Assembly (NCBI RefSeq): GCF_005222755.1
Contig: NZ_STGD01000008.1
Coordinates: 124,001-188,000, forward strand
DNA length: 64,000 nucleotides
Direction of reading: 5' to 3'
Origin: Roseomonas sp. HF4
Lineage (GTDB): Bacteria; Pseudomonadota; Alphaproteobacteria; Acetobacterales; Acetobacteraceae
Below the pieces are notes generated by a model. It worked only from the letters and a program-made list of their open reading frames with translations. It searched no databases and was not told where the DNA came from. Each line of letters opens with the position of its first letter. Positions within the stretch are counted from its first letter, which is position 1. This document shows positions 27,267-37,611 of this stretch, piece after piece. Both the position numbers and the translations under genes were made by a program.

Positions 27267-27284
27267 GCCGTACAGCCCGCGGCT

Positions 27285-28199
27285 TCAGCCCGCCGCCGGC
27301 GGATGCACCTTCAGCCAGTGCCGCGCGATGTCGACCCGCCGCGCCACCCACACGTCACGCCGGCTGCCGATATGGTCGAGCAGGCGCTGCAGCCCCATGG
27401 CGCGGGCCGGATGGCCGATGAGTCGCATGTGCAGCCCGATCGACATCATCTTCGGCCGCCCCTTCGCCCCTTCGTCGTACAGCATGTCGAAGGCGTCCCG
27501 GACGAAGGAGAACCACTGGTCGGATGTGCCCATCCAGCCGGCGTATTTCCCGTCGTTGTTCACCAGGGAATAGGGCACGACCAGGTGCGGGCTGCCCTCC
27601 ACCTTCACGTAGAAGGGCAGTTCGTCGCCGTAGTAGTCGCTGTCGTAGAGGAAGCCGCCATGCTCGGCGACCAGGCGGCGCGTGTTCACCGAAGGTCCGT
27701 AGCGGCAGTACCAGCCGTCCGGGCGGTGGCCGACGGTCTTCTCGAGGCTGAGGACCGCCTTTGCGATGTGCTCGCGCTCCTCCGCCTCGCTCAGCTCGAA
27801 ATGCTTCACCCAGCGCCAGCCATGGGAACACACGTCGTAGCCGGCGGCGCGGATGGCAGCGGCGGCCTCGGGGTTGCGCTCAAGCGCGAGCGCGCAGCCG
27901 AACACGGTCATCGGAAGGCCACGTTCCTGGAACAGGCGCATCAAGCGCCAGACACCGACGCGCGACCCGAATTCGAACATCCCCTCGGCGGCGAGGTCGC
28001 GACCGGACTTCACCTGGTTCAGGCCGTGCGCCTCGGTCAGCCCGTTCTCGGTGACGCCGTCGCCGAGTTCGAAGGACGGCTCGGAGCCTTCCTCGTAGTT
28101 CATCACGAAGTTCACCGCGACCTTGGCGCCGCCCGGCCACTGCGGGTCCGGCGGATTGGCGCCGTAGCCGATGAAGTCGCGCGTCACCTCGTAGGGCAT
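27285..28199 (-). CDS. puuE: allantoinase, PuuE type
   Basis: A 304-residue NodB-fold enzyme. It begins with the PuuE signature YGANPPDPQWPGGAKVAVNFVMNYEEGSEPSF, then SRVGVWRLMRLF, DVCSHGWRWVKHFELSEAEE, GWYCRYGPSVNTRRLVAEHGGFLYDSDYYGDELPF and a late MSIGLHMRLIGHPAR. PuuE enzymes open the hydantoin ring of allantoin to allantoate without metal. It lies between ABC permease genes and the M20 hydrolase, and AllA is encoded 5 kb upstream on the same strand. Ring-opening of allantoin is the best call; other cyclic ureides are possible. Confidence 0.85.
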   Translation of the reverse strand: MPYEVTRDFIGYGANPPDPQWPGGAKVAVNFVMNYEEGSEPSFELGDGVTENGLTEAHGLNQVKSGRDLAAEGMFEFGSRVGVWRLMRLFQERGLPMTVFGCALALERNPEAAAAIRAAGYDVCSHGWRWVKHFELSEAEEREHIAKAVLSLEKTVGHRPDGWYCRYGPSVNTRRLVAEHGGFLYDSDYYGDELPFYVKVEGSPHLVVPYSLVNNDGKYAGWMGTSDQWFSFVRDAFDMLYDEGAKGRPKMMSIGLHMRLIGHPARAMGLQRLLDHIGSRRDVWVARRVDIARHWLKVHPPAAG

Positions 28200-28230
28200 G
28201 GTCTCGCTCCGTGGATGCGGCAGGATGGTG

Positions 28231-29049
28231 CTAGCCGCTCATGCGCCGCGCAAGGCCGACCGCACGGTCCATCGCCAGCAGCAGGACGAAGGCGAGCGCG
28301 ACCAGCACGCCCGAGGCCGCGGCGACGCGCACGTCGAGCGCCGTCTCCATCATGCCCCAGAGGCGGATCGGCAGCATGTCGGTCTGCGCCGAGGACAGGA
28401 ACAGCGACACCGGCACGTTGTCGAGCGAGGAGACGAACGCGAGGAACGCGCCCGCCGCAACGCCCGGCATGATCAGCGGCAGCGTCACGCGGCGGAAGGT
28501 GCGCCAGGGCCCGGCGCCGAGCGCCGCGCTCGATTCCAGCAGCGCCGGGTCGAGCCCCGCGGCGCTCGCGCCGACGGTCCGCAGCGCGAAGGGGGCCGCG
28601 ATCATCGCATGCCCCGCCACCAGCAGCGCCAGGGAAGGCGGCTGCCGCAGCCAGGAGAAGAACATCAGCGCCGCGAGCCCGAAGGCGATCCCCGGCAGCA
28701 CCAGCGGCGCCATGAAGGCGCCCTCGGCCACCTTCGACCAGGTCGCGCGCGACCGCGCGATCGCGAGGGCCGCTGCGGTCGAAAGCGAGGTCGCGACCAC
28801 CGCCGTCAGCACCGCGACCAGCAGGGAATTGCCCGCCGCGACATGGATCTGGGCGGAACGCTCGGCGTCGAACAGGTCGCGGTACCATTGCAGCGTGAAG
28901 CCGGGCGGCGGGAACTGCAGCGCGCGGGAGGAGGTGAATGAGGTCACCAGCACCACCACCACCGGCCCGACCAGGATCAGGAACCCGACCCCGGCCAGGG
29001 CCAGGATGAGCAGCGCCAGCGCACGGTCGGCGCCCGTGAACCTATGCAT
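28231..29049 (-). CDS. ABC transporter permease, spermidine/putrescine type
   Basis: A 272-residue permease of the PotC class with six hydrophobic segments and a coupling loop ESSAALGAGPWRTFRRVTLPLIMPGVAAGAFLAF. PGFTLQWYRDLF after the first helix is common in this class. It overlaps the other permease gene by eight bases and precedes puuE by 31. Being inside a ureide operon it more likely imports a ureide than a polyamine. Confidence 0.88.
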   Translation of the reverse strand: MHRFTGADRALALLILALAGVGFLILVGPVVVVLVTSFTSSRALQFPPPGFTLQWYRDLFDAERSAQIHVAAGNSLLVAVLTAVVATSLSTAAALAIARSRATWSKVAEGAFMAPLVLPGIAFGLAALMFFSWLRQPPSLALLVAGHAMIAAPFALRTVGASAAGLDPALLESSAALGAGPWRTFRRVTLPLIMPGVAAGAFLAFVSSLDNVPVSLFLSSAQTDMLPIRLWGMMETALDVRVAAASGVLVALAFVLLLAMDRAVGLARRMSG

Positions 29050-29872
29050 GGGAGGCCCTCTGCCCGAGCAGCGACAGCGCGCCCGCCACCATCAGCACCG
29101 AGCCCATCAGCGTGATCGCCATGGCGGCGGCGAGCGGCCAGTCGAACACCACCATCGCATTCTGCCAGACCAGCGCCGGCAGGTAGTTGAGCCGCCCGCC
29201 GCCGATCACGCCCTGGGAGATGAAGGCCGTCGACGCGCTCGCGAAGACGAGCGTCGCCCCCGCGATCAGGCCCGGCAGCGCCATCGGCAGCACCACCTTC
29301 CACAGCGTGCGGGCGAGCGAGCCGCCGAGCGAGGCGGAGGCATCGAGCAGCGCCGGGTCGATGCGCGCCAGCGCCGCCAGCAGGGGCAGCAGCATCAGCG
29401 GCATTTCTATCTGCGTCAGCGCGATGATCAGCCCGTGCTCGGTCTGCAGCAACGGCACGGGTGCCGTGACCACGCCCATGCCGATCAGCGTCGCGTTGAT
29501 CACCCCCTCCCGCCCCAGGATCACGATCCAGGCGAAGGTGCGCACCACGACCGAGGTCAGCAGCGGCAGCACCGCCGCGATCAGGATGACGCGGCGCAGC
29601 GCCGGCCCCGCCACCAGGTGCACGAGCGCCAGCGGCACGGCGAGCAGCGCGGTCGCCAGCACCGTCAGTGCGCCGAGGCGCAGCGTGTTCAGCACGGATT
29701 CGATGTGGAACCCGTCGCCCAGCGTGTCCCGCCAGGCGCGCAGGCTCCAGTCGCGCAGGTTCTCGTCGGTCGCGACCGAGGTCGCGGCCAGCAGGAGAAG
29801 CGGCGCCGCGAAGAACAGCATCTGCGCCACCGCAAGTGGCAGCGCGAGGCGCCAGATGCCGCCCTCCGCCAT
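29042..29872 (-). CDS. ABC transporter permease, spermidine/putrescine type
   Basis: A 276-residue PotB-class permease, partner of the previous one. Hydrophobic segments begin at residue 10, and the coupling loop reads DASASLGGSLARTLWKVVLPMALPGLIAGATLVFA. The large periplasmic part has LRDWSLRAWRDTLGDGFHIESVLNTLRLG, common in PotB-like proteins. It starts three bases after the binding-protein stop. Confidence 0.88.
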   Translation of the reverse strand: MAEGGIWRLALPLAVAQMLFFAAPLLLLAATSVATDENLRDWSLRAWRDTLGDGFHIESVLNTLRLGALTVLATALLAVPLALVHLVAGPALRRVILIAAVLPLLTSVVVRTFAWIVILGREGVINATLIGMGVVTAPVPLLQTEHGLIIALTQIEMPLMLLPLLAALARIDPALLDASASLGGSLARTLWKVVLPMALPGLIAGATLVFASASTAFISQGVIGGGRLNYLPALVWQNAMVVFDWPLAAAMAITLMGSVLMVAGALSLLGQRASHA

Positions 29873-29875
29873 GCC

Positions 29876-30891
29876 TCAGCGCGCCATCTCGCGGTTGAAG
29901 CGCGCGATCCACTGCGCCCGCAGCGGATTGATCTTGGTCCAGTCATGCGAGACGAAGTTCGTGATCTCGCTGATCGAGCGCATCGGCACGTCGGCGCCGG
30001 GCGTGACGCCGGTGTTCACCGGCACGAAGAAGAAGGGCTCGGCCGCCAGCGTCGTCTGCACGGGCTGCGAGATCATGGTGTCGATGTACTTGTAGGCGCT
30101 GTCGAGGTTCCGGCTGCCCTTGGCGATGTGCATCGTCGTCACGAAGGCCGCGGCGCCCGTCTCGGGCACCGCGAAGTCGATGTTCACCCCGCGGGAGCGC
30201 AGCAGCGTCACCGTGTAGGTGTTGGTGTACATCAGGTCGATCTGGCCCTGCTGGAACAGGCCCGGCATCGCGGCCGGGGCGGCGACGGCCGCGACCTGGT
30301 CCTTGATCTTGCGCAGTTCGGCGAACAGCGGCTCGACATTGGTCTCGGACCCGCCGAAGACCTCCGCCATCTCGATCAGAGAGATCGTGCCGAAGGTTGT
30401 CTGGAAGCCCGTCAGGCCGAGCTTCGAGGCGTATTCGGGCTTGAACAGGTCGGCCCAGCCCTTCGGCTTCGCGACCTTGGTCGGGTTGTACGCGATGCCC
30501 ACCACCTGCGCCGCCACCGCCGCGCCATGCGCATCCGAATAGCCGTTGGGCAGCTGGGCCCGGTTCGAGAGCTTGGTCGGATCGAAGGCCTCGAACAGGC
30601 CGAGGTCGATGCCCGAGACGCGCGGGCCGGGGTCGAGCACGAAGACATCGAAGGGCGGATTGCCGCGTGCCGCGCGCGCCTTGGCGATCTGGTCGACGGC
30701 GAACAGCGGCTCGAAGGCCACGTTGATGTTGTGTGCCTCCCGCAGGCGGGGGGCGAGCACGGCGCGCAGAGCCTCGTCCCAGCCGCCGGGATAGACGGCG
30801 GCGGTCATGGCGGCCTGCGCCTGCGCGGCGTTCCAGGGCAGGGCGGCGCCGGCCATGGCGGCGCCGAGGAGGTGGCGGCGGCTGAGTGCGG

Positions 30892-30895
<4 letters not shown>
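29876..30895 (-). CDS. ABC transporter substrate-binding protein, PotD-like
   Basis: A 339-residue periplasmic binding protein. The start ATG 30895 overlaps the ATPase stop (ATGA) and opens with a Tat-like signal, MTALSRRHLLGAAMAGAALPWNAAQA. The mature part shows MTAAVYPGGWDEALRAVLAPRL and FDVFVLDPGPRV, typical of the iron/polyamine-type cluster (SBP_bac_8). An upstream in-frame ATG at 31018 lies in the ATPase gene and is not used. The ligand is unknown; the operon suggests a ureide. Confidence 0.85.
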
Positions 30896-32013
<1,118 letters not shown>

Positions 32014-32085
32014 CCGCCCCGTTACGCAATGCCCGTGCCATGGGCGTCATGGCGAGGATCTCGGCACCCCGGCGCGCCAGCGCCG

Positions 32086-32168
32086 CTAGGCTGCCTTTTT
32101 CTTGGGCGCGCCTGCGCGCTTCGGCCGCACTACGCGCGGACGCCCGCTGCGCGGCGCGGCCGTGCCGG
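32086..32168 (-). other. possible gene remnant: Lys/Arg-rich C-terminal tail
   Basis: Just past the Bug gene stop, an offset minus-strand frame reads AAPRSGRPRVVRPKRAGAPKKKAA and ends in TAG at 32086-32088. The AAG-AAA-AAG run is rare in such G+C-rich sequence and the GRPR core resembles an AT-hook. It may be the end of a lost gene; chance is also possible. The rest of the 155-base gap shows nothing. Confidence 0.2.
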
Positions 32169-33146
32169 TCACTGGGCGCGGATGTCGTTCTCCCGCACCA
32201 CCTGGCCCCAGCGCGCCCAATCCTCGGCGACGATGCGGACGAAGGCGGCCCGGTCGCCGCCGGCCGGCTCGGCGCCGAAGCCGCGGATGCGCTCGACCAC
32301 GTCGGGCAGCTTCACGATGGCATCGAGTTCGGCGTTCAGGCGGTCGAGGATCGGCTCGGACGTCCCACGCGGCGCGAAGACCCCGCCCCAGAAGCCGACC
32401 ACGTGGCCGGGCACCGTCTCGGCCACGGTCGGCACGTTCGGATAGACGGGGGAGCGTGCGGCCCCCGTCACCGCGATGGCGCGCAACGCCCCCGTCTCGA
32501 GCTGCGCGCGCGGCGCAAAGAGCCCGTCATGCGCCACGTCGACATCGCCCCGGATCAGCGCCGTGATCGAGGGCTGGTTGCCGGCATAGGGCACGTGCGT
32601 GACCTCGATGCCCGTCTGGCGCATCAGCAGCACCAACGCCAGGTGGTTGATCGCACCCGCCCCCGGCGTCGAGACGGTCAGCCTGCCGCCCCGCTCGCGC
32701 GCCAGGGCGATGAACTCCGCCATGGTACGGGCGGGGAAATCCGGCCGGCAGATCAGCGCCAGCGGCGAGTTCTGCGCGAGGAAGACCGGCGCCAGCGCCT
32801 GCGTCGGGTCGAGCGTCGCCTGCCGGTTCACGACCAGCGCGATCAGCGTCGAGGGCGAAGTGTAGAAGAAGGTCGTGCCGTCCGGGGCGGAGCGCGCGAC
32901 ATTGTCGGCCGCGACCTGCGTGCTGGCGCCCGGGCGGTTCTCGACGATGAAGCTGCTGCCGGGGATGCGCTCCGAGAGCTTCTGCGCCAGCAGGCGCGCC
33001 ATGATGTCGTTGGCGCCGCCCGCGGCAAAGCCCACCACGATGCGCACCGGCCGGCTGGGCCAGGCCTGCGCCCGCGCGACGCCTGCGGCCGCGATCACCG
33101 CGGGCGCTCCCAGCAGCGCCACGCGGCGCCCGATCCCCTGTCCCAT
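32169..33146 (-). CDS. tripartite tricarboxylate transporter substrate-binding protein (Bug/TctC)
   Basis: A 325-residue periplasmic protein with a signal peptide ending GVARAQA, then WPSRPVRIVVGFAAGGANDIMARLLAQKL, FIVENRPGAS, GTTFFYTSPST, HVPYAGNQPSITALIRGDVD and YPNVPTVAETVPG, all standard for the Bug family. These bind carboxylates or related small molecules, often without a membrane partner encoded nearby, as here. It lies between allA and the PotA-like ATPase on the same strand. Confidence 0.9.
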   Translation of the reverse strand: MGQGIGRRVALLGAPAVIAAAGVARAQAWPSRPVRIVVGFAAGGANDIMARLLAQKLSERIPGSSFIVENRPGASTQVAADNVARSAPDGTTFFYTSPSTLIALVVNRQATLDPTQALAPVFLAQNSPLALICRPDFPARTMAEFIALARERGGRLTVSTPGAGAINHLALVLLMRQTGIEVTHVPYAGNQPSITALIRGDVDVAHDGLFAPRAQLETGALRAIAVTGAARSPVYPNVPTVAETVPGHVVGFWGGVFAPRGTSEPILDRLNAELDAIVKLPDVVERIRGFGAEPAGGDRAAFVRIVAEDWARWGQVVRENDIRAQ

Positions 33147-33214
33147 CGACGTTTCCCTTCCCTGGTGTCGTGCCGGAGGCTAGCGCGAATTTCGCATGAC
33201 CGGCACGGGGCCTG

Positions 33215-33685
33215 TCAGCCGGCCACGACCTCGAAGTGCGGCACCTCGACGAACTCGTCATCTGCCGAGGTGCCGTCCTTCCACATGAAGACGGCGAAGC
33301 GCGCCACCCGGTCGACCACCGTGAACGGGTGGTGCCAGACGTCCGCGCCATAGGTCACGCCCTGGTCCGGCCGCGCGAGGAAGGCGCGCGCGCGCGCCAT
33401 GTCCGGCCCGCCATCGGCGCCATGCGGCGCGACCACGACGAGCCAGCGCCCGGCCTCCATCGGCACGAAGGACTGCGATGAATGCAGGTGCCGCTCCATG
33501 GTGGTGGAGGCGAGCGGCAGCGCCGAGGGCTCCTTGCAGGTGAAGTACATCGCCGGCTTCGCATGCGCGCGCCGGTTCTCGAGCACGCCGTCGATGTGCA
33601 GCCGTCCCGGCGCTTCCGGGGCGGCGAGGACCTCGCCGAAGGGCGCGAAGGCCTCGGCGGTCAGCGGTTCGGTGATGAGGCGCAT
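33215..33685 (-). CDS. allA: ureidoglycolate lyase
   Basis: A 156-residue cupin-like enzyme that releases urea and glyoxylate from ureidoglycolate, the last step of allantoin breakdown. ITEPLTAEAFAPFGEVL at the start, MERHLHSSQSFVPM, WLVVVAPHG, VTYGADVWHHPFTVVD and FAVFMWKDGT match the family, including the His residues of its active site. It is the first gene of the minus-strand ureide group. The short divergent gap to the SDR gene (33686-33765) should contain its promoter. Confidence 0.92.
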   Translation of the reverse strand: MRLITEPLTAEAFAPFGEVLAAPEAPGRLHIDGVLENRRAHAKPAMYFTCKEPSALPLASTTMERHLHSSQSFVPMEAGRWLVVVAPHGADGGPDMARARAFLARPDQGVTYGADVWHHPFTVVDRVARFAVFMWKDGTSADDEFVEVPHFEVVAG

Positions 33686-33765
33686 GGTTTCCCTCGGTTC
33701 GTGTCGCGGCGATGATCGGGGGCGCCGCGCGCCCCGTCCAGGGCCCGGCCGCGAGGGGGAGACGC

Positions 33766-34536
33766 ATGAGGCTCAGGGACAAGGTCGTGGTCGTGACGGG
33801 CGGCGCCTCCGGCATCGGCCGGGCCATTGCGGTGCTGTTCGCGCGGGAGGGCGCGCGCGTCGTGATCGGCGACGTGACCGAGACGCCGCTCGAAGGCGGG
33901 CCGCCGACCCGGGAGGTGATCGAGGCGGCGGGCGGCACCGTCCGGTTCCGGCCCTGCGACGTGTCATCCTGGGCGGATGTCGATGCGCTGGTCGGCGCGG
34001 CGGTCGCGGAGTTCGGGCGGCTCGACGTCATGGTGAACAACGCCGCCATCCGCGGCGAGGGCAGGCCGCTGCTGGAGACCAGCGAGGCCGACTGGGACCG
34101 CGTGATGGCGGTAAACGCGAAGGGCGTCTTCTTCGGCTGCAAGCGCGCCGTGCAGCAGTTCCTGGCGCAGGACCCGGTGGAGGAGGTGCGCGGGCGGATC
34201 GTCAACATCTCCTCCCAGCACGGCATGGTCGCCGCCCCGGGCAAGATCGCCTACGGCACCGGCAAGGCGGCGGCGGCCTACATCACGAAGCAGGTGGCGG
34301 TGGACTACGCGAAGCAGGGCATCGTCTGCAACGCGGTGGCGCCCGGGCGCATCCTGACCGGACGTCCCGCCGGGCCGGGCACGGACGCCATGGCCTATTC
34401 CGAGATGCGTACGCCCATGGCGCGGCTCGGCCGGCCGATGGACGTCGCCTCGGCCGCACTGTTCCTCGCGAGCGGGGAGGCGACGTTCCTCACCGGCCAC
34501 AACCTGATGGTCGATGGCGGGTGGATGGCGTTCTGA
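33766..34536 (+). CDS. short-chain dehydrogenase/reductase
   Basis: A 256-residue classical SDR. NAD(P)-binding VVTGGASGIGRAIAVLF at residues 8-24, an acidic residue after the second strand (VVIGDVTE), NNAAIRGEG, and the catalytic SSQHGMVAAPGKIAYGTGKAA (Ser...Tyr-x-x-x-Lys). It ends with NLMVDGGWMAF, as most family members do. Asp after the second strand favours NAD. Substrate unknown; the facing enolase-superfamily gene suggests sugar or sugar-acid oxidation. GAGGGGGAGACGC precedes the start. Confidence 0.88.
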   Translation: MRLRDKVVVVTGGASGIGRAIAVLFAREGARVVIGDVTETPLEGGPPTREVIEAAGGTVRFRPCDVSSWADVDALVGAAVAEFGRLDVMVNNAAIRGEGRPLLETSEADWDRVMAVNAKGVFFGCKRAVQQFLAQDPVEEVRGRIVNISSQHGMVAAPGKIAYGTGKAAAAYITKQVAVDYAKQGIVCNAVAPGRILTGRPAGPGTDAMAYSEMRTPMARLGRPMDVASAALFLASGEATFLTGHNLMVDGGWMAF

Positions 34537-34537
34537 A

Positions 34538-34678
34538 GGGAAAGGGGGGGGGGAGAAGGGAACTTCTCCCCCCGCACCCCCCACAACCTTCTTTGTTATT
34601 TGGTGCCCCACCTTCCGGGATGAGCGCCAAATTCCAAAGAAGGGAGGGAGGGAGGTTCCGCTCTCCCGGCACCTTCGT
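34538..34678. repeat. palindromic repeat, copy 3
   Basis: The left hairpin is perfect: GGGGGGAGAAG, loop GGAA, CTTCTCCCCCC. Then come CAACCTTCTTTGTTATTTGGTGC and its partner GCGCCAAATTCCAAAGAAGG. The right hairpin is weaker here (GGGAGGGAGGTTCCGCTCTCCC). It fills the gap between convergent genes ending at 34536 and 34685. Confidence 0.85.
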
Positions 34679-34684
34679 CCGGCG

Positions 34685-35782
34685 CTACCGCAGCACGAAG
34701 TCGGTCATCACCTCCGGCCTGAAGGCGAGCCCGTGCCCCGGCGCCTCGGGCGCCGTGATCGTGCCGTTCGCGATTTTCGGCAGGCTCACGAAGACATCGT
34801 CGAGCAGTCCCATCTGCTCGGCCCAGATCCCGTTCGGGATGCTCGCCAGCAGGTGGACGTTGAGTTCCGGGAAGAGGTGCGGCGCGATCGTGACGCCGTG
34901 GGTGTCCGCCAGCGCCACGATCTTGCGCAGCTCGGTGAAGCCGCCGCGCATCGGGTCCGGCTGCAGGATGGGGATCCGCCCGCGCTCGAGCAGCGGCAGC
35001 AGGTCGGCGCGGCCGAAATGCGTCTCGCCCCCCACCACGCGCAGGTCGAGCGCCTCCGCGCAGCGGAGATAGCCGGCGAAGTCGTCGGCCAGCACGGGCT
35101 CCTCCAGCCAGTAGACGTCGAAGGCCTCGAACTTCCGGCCCATCGTGATCGCGACATCAGCCGTCCAGCCCATGTTCACGTCGATCATGATCTCGACACC
35201 GGGCCCGACGGCCTCGCGCATCCGCCGCACGTTGTCGAGGTCGGTGCTCAGGTCGCCGACATAGGCGACCTGCATCTTGATCGCCCTGTATCCCTGCGCG
35301 ACGTAGTGCCGCGCCTTGGCGATCATCCCGTCGCCGCGGCTGCCGCGGAAGCAGCCCGACCCGTAGATGGGGATCTGGCTGCGGAAATGCCCCCAGAGCC
35401 GGTGCAGCGGCAGCCCCGCCGCCTTGCCCACCACGTCCCAGAGCGCGATGTCGATGGCCGATTGCGCCATCATCGCCACGCCGCCCCGCCCGCCCGTCAG
35501 CGTCGCGCGCCAGAGGTCGCGCCAGATCGCCTCGATGGCCGTCGCGTCGCGACCGAGGATGCGCGGCGCCATCGCCTCCTCGATGCAGGCGCCGATCGTG
35601 CGCTGCAGCGGCAGGTTCAGCAGGTGCAGGTAGCCCATGCCGGTCAGGCCCGAGGCGGTCACCACCTCCACCACCACCAGGTCGCGCATGGCGCCGAGCG
35701 CATGCCCGGCCAGCCACGGGTCCTCGGGCCAGGGCAGGCGCAGCAGGGTCGTGCGGACCTCGCGGATCGTCAGGTCGGTCAT
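34685..35782 (-). CDS. mandelate racemase/muconate lactonizing enzyme family protein
   Basis: A 365-residue enolase-superfamily enzyme. The lid domain is residues 1-125. The barrel has YRAIKMQVAYVG (catalytic Lys on strand 2), metal ligands Asp in IMIDVNMGW, Glu in YWLEEPVLADD and Glu in VVGGETHFG, and a C-terminal His in VTIAPHLFPEL. This set fits acid-sugar dehydratases or racemases. The usual KxK motif reads AIK, so the first Lys is absent, which narrows the chemistry. The start at 35782 is preferred over 35851, whose extra N-terminus is Arg-rich and overlaps the opposite promoter region. Confidence 0.82.
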   Translation of the reverse strand: MTDLTIREVRTTLLRLPWPEDPWLAGHALGAMRDLVVVEVVTASGLTGMGYLHLLNLPLQRTIGACIEEAMAPRILGRDATAIEAIWRDLWRATLTGGRGGVAMMAQSAIDIALWDVVGKAAGLPLHRLWGHFRSQIPIYGSGCFRGSRGDGMIAKARHYVAQGYRAIKMQVAYVGDLSTDLDNVRRMREAVGPGVEIMIDVNMGWTADVAITMGRKFEAFDVYWLEEPVLADDFAGYLRCAEALDLRVVGGETHFGRADLLPLLERGRIPILQPDPMRGGFTELRKIVALADTHGVTIAPHLFPELNVHLLASIPNGIWAEQMGLLDDVFVSLPKIANGTITAPEAPGHGLAFRPEVMTDFVLR

Positions 35783-35839
35783 GGCGTCCTCCTCCGGCAC
35801 GCCGAGCCTGCGCGCGGCGACCCGGGCGGGCAAGGCCCG

Positions 35840-35867
35840 TTGCCCGCGCAAGGTCCCGCCGCTAGTG
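35840..35867 (+). promoter_or_regulatory. possible promoter of glpD
   Basis: TTGCCC and CTAGTG are spaced 16 bases apart and end 19 bases before the glpD start. The -10 element is far from consensus but has the rare CTAG core seen in other divergent gaps of this window. Confidence 0.3.
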
Positions 35868-35886
35868 ACGGGGCCAGGAGGCGTGC

Positions 35887-37611
35887 ATGCGGGACATCTC
35901 GCGCCAGGCGACGATCGAGCGGCTGCGGCAGGACCCGGCGCCCGACGTTCTCGTCATCGGCGCCGGCATCAACGGCGCGGCGGTGTTCCGCGACCTGGCG
36001 CTGAACGGCGTGCGGGTCGTGCTGGCGGACCGCGGCGACATCGCGGAAGGCGCCTCCTCCGCGCTGTCGCGCATGGTCCATGGCGGGCTGCGCTACCTCG
36101 AGACCGCGGAACTCGACCTGGTCCGGGAAGGCGCGACCGAGCGCAACCGCCTGCTGCGCAACGCGCCGCACCTGGTCGCGCCGCTGCGCACCATCGTCCC
36201 GCTGTACGACCGCCTGGGCGGCACGCTGGCCGCGATCGGCAGGCTGTTCCGCCGCCCGTCGAAATCCGGCCGGCGCGGCGCGGTGCTGGTCCGGATCGGC
36301 CTCGCGCTCTACGACTGGCTCGGCCGGCACGAACGCACCATGCCGCGGCACCGGATGCTGGGCCGCCAAGCCGCGCTCGCCGCCATGCCGGGCCTCACGC
36401 CCGACATCACGGCGGCGGCCGAGTACTGGGACGGCTGGGTCTCGCATCCCGAGCGCATCAATCTGGAACTGGTGCTCGACGCGCTGGCCGCGGCGCCGCA
36501 GGCCGAGGCGCTGACCTACATGGCCGCCGACGGCCCGGACGCCGAGGGCGTCGTGCTGCGCGACGCGCTGACCGGGGAGACGCTCCGCCTCGCGCCCCGG
36601 ATCGTGGTGAACGCGGCGGGCGCCTGGATCGACCGCGTCAATGCGCCGCTCGGCATCAACCGGCGCATGATCGGCGGCACCAAGGGCTCGCACCTCGTGA
36701 TCGACCATGACGGGCTGCGCGAGGCGCTTGGCGGCGCGATGCTGTATTTCGAGGCGCCGGACGGGCGCACCTGCATCGTCTTCCCCTTCCTCGGACAGGT
36801 GCTGCTCGGCACCACCGACATCCGCGTGGAGGACGCCGACGTCGTGCGCTGCGAGGAGGCGGAGGTGGACTACCTCCTCGCCGTGCTGCGGGAGGTCCTG
36901 CCCGCGGTCGCGGTGGGGCGGGAAAACATCCGCTTCCGCTATTCCGGCGTGCGCCCGCTGCCCTACGTCGACAGCGCGACGCCGGGGATGATCCCGCGCA
37001 CGCACAGGCTGGTGGCGAGCGAGGCAACGGCCGGACGCCCCTTCCCCGTGCTGTCGATGGTGAGCGGCAAGTGGACGACCTTCCGCTCCTTCGGCGAGGA
37101 AGCGGCGGACGAGGTGCTGCGCCGGCTCGGCCGCGCGCGGCGCACCGGCACGGCGGGCTTGCCGATCGGCGGCGGCGCCGGCTTTCCCGACGACCGTGCC
37201 GCCTGGTGCGCCGAGGTGGCGGGCGAGACCGGCGTGCCGCGGCCGCGCATCGAGGCGCTGATGGCGCGCTACGGCACCCGCGCGCGCGACGCGGCGCGCG
37301 CCATCGCCGCCGGCCCCGACGCGCCGCTCGCCGCCCTGCCGGACCATTCGACCGCCGAGATCGCCTGGATCGCGCGGCAGGAGATGGTCACGCGGCTTGC
37401 CGACGTGATCCTGCGCCGGACGCTCGTCGCGCTGCAGGGCGACGCCGGCGAGGAGGCGGTGCGCGAGGTCGCGGGCGTGCTGGCCGGCGCGCTCGGCTGG
37501 TCCGCGGCGCGCCGGGCGGAGGAGGAGGCGGCGACGCTCGCGCTGCTCCGCGAACGTCACGGCGCTGGCTATCCGTTGAAGGCGACGCGCCCCGTCTCGG
37601 CGATATCGTAG
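35887..37611 (+). CDS. glpD: aerobic glycerol-3-phosphate dehydrogenase
   Basis: A 574-residue FAD enzyme that oxidises glycerol 3-phosphate to dihydroxyacetone phosphate and passes electrons to quinone at the inner membrane. DVLVIGAGINGAAVFRDLAL is the FAD fold. The GASSALSRMVHGGLRYLE block, GGTKGSHLVIDHD, VFPFLGQVLLGTTDI, RFRYSGVRPLPY and VSGKWTTFRSFGEEAADEV are hallmarks. The C-terminal helical domain includes EIAWIARQEMVTRLADVILRRT. It stands alone: no glycerol kinase or facilitator gene lies nearby. It ends in TAG inside the end of the convergent regulator gene (43-base overlap). Confidence 0.92.
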   Translation: MRDISRQATIERLRQDPAPDVLVIGAGINGAAVFRDLALNGVRVVLADRGDIAEGASSALSRMVHGGLRYLETAELDLVREGATERNRLLRNAPHLVAPLRTIVPLYDRLGGTLAAIGRLFRRPSKSGRRGAVLVRIGLALYDWLGRHERTMPRHRMLGRQAALAAMPGLTPDITAAAEYWDGWVSHPERINLELVLDALAAAPQAEALTYMAADGPDAEGVVLRDALTGETLRLAPRIVVNAAGAWIDRVNAPLGINRRMIGGTKGSHLVIDHDGLREALGGAMLYFEAPDGRTCIVFPFLGQVLLGTTDIRVEDADVVRCEEAEVDYLLAVLREVLPAVAVGRENIRFRYSGVRPLPYVDSATPGMIPRTHRLVASEATAGRPFPVLSMVSGKWTTFRSFGEEAADEVLRRLGRARRTGTAGLPIGGGAGFPDDRAAWCAEVAGETGVPRPRIEALMARYGTRARDAARAIAAGPDAPLAALPDHSTAEIAWIARQEMVTRLADVILRRTLVALQGDAGEEAVREVAGVLAGALGWSAARRAEEEAATLALLRERHGAGYPLKATRPVSAIS

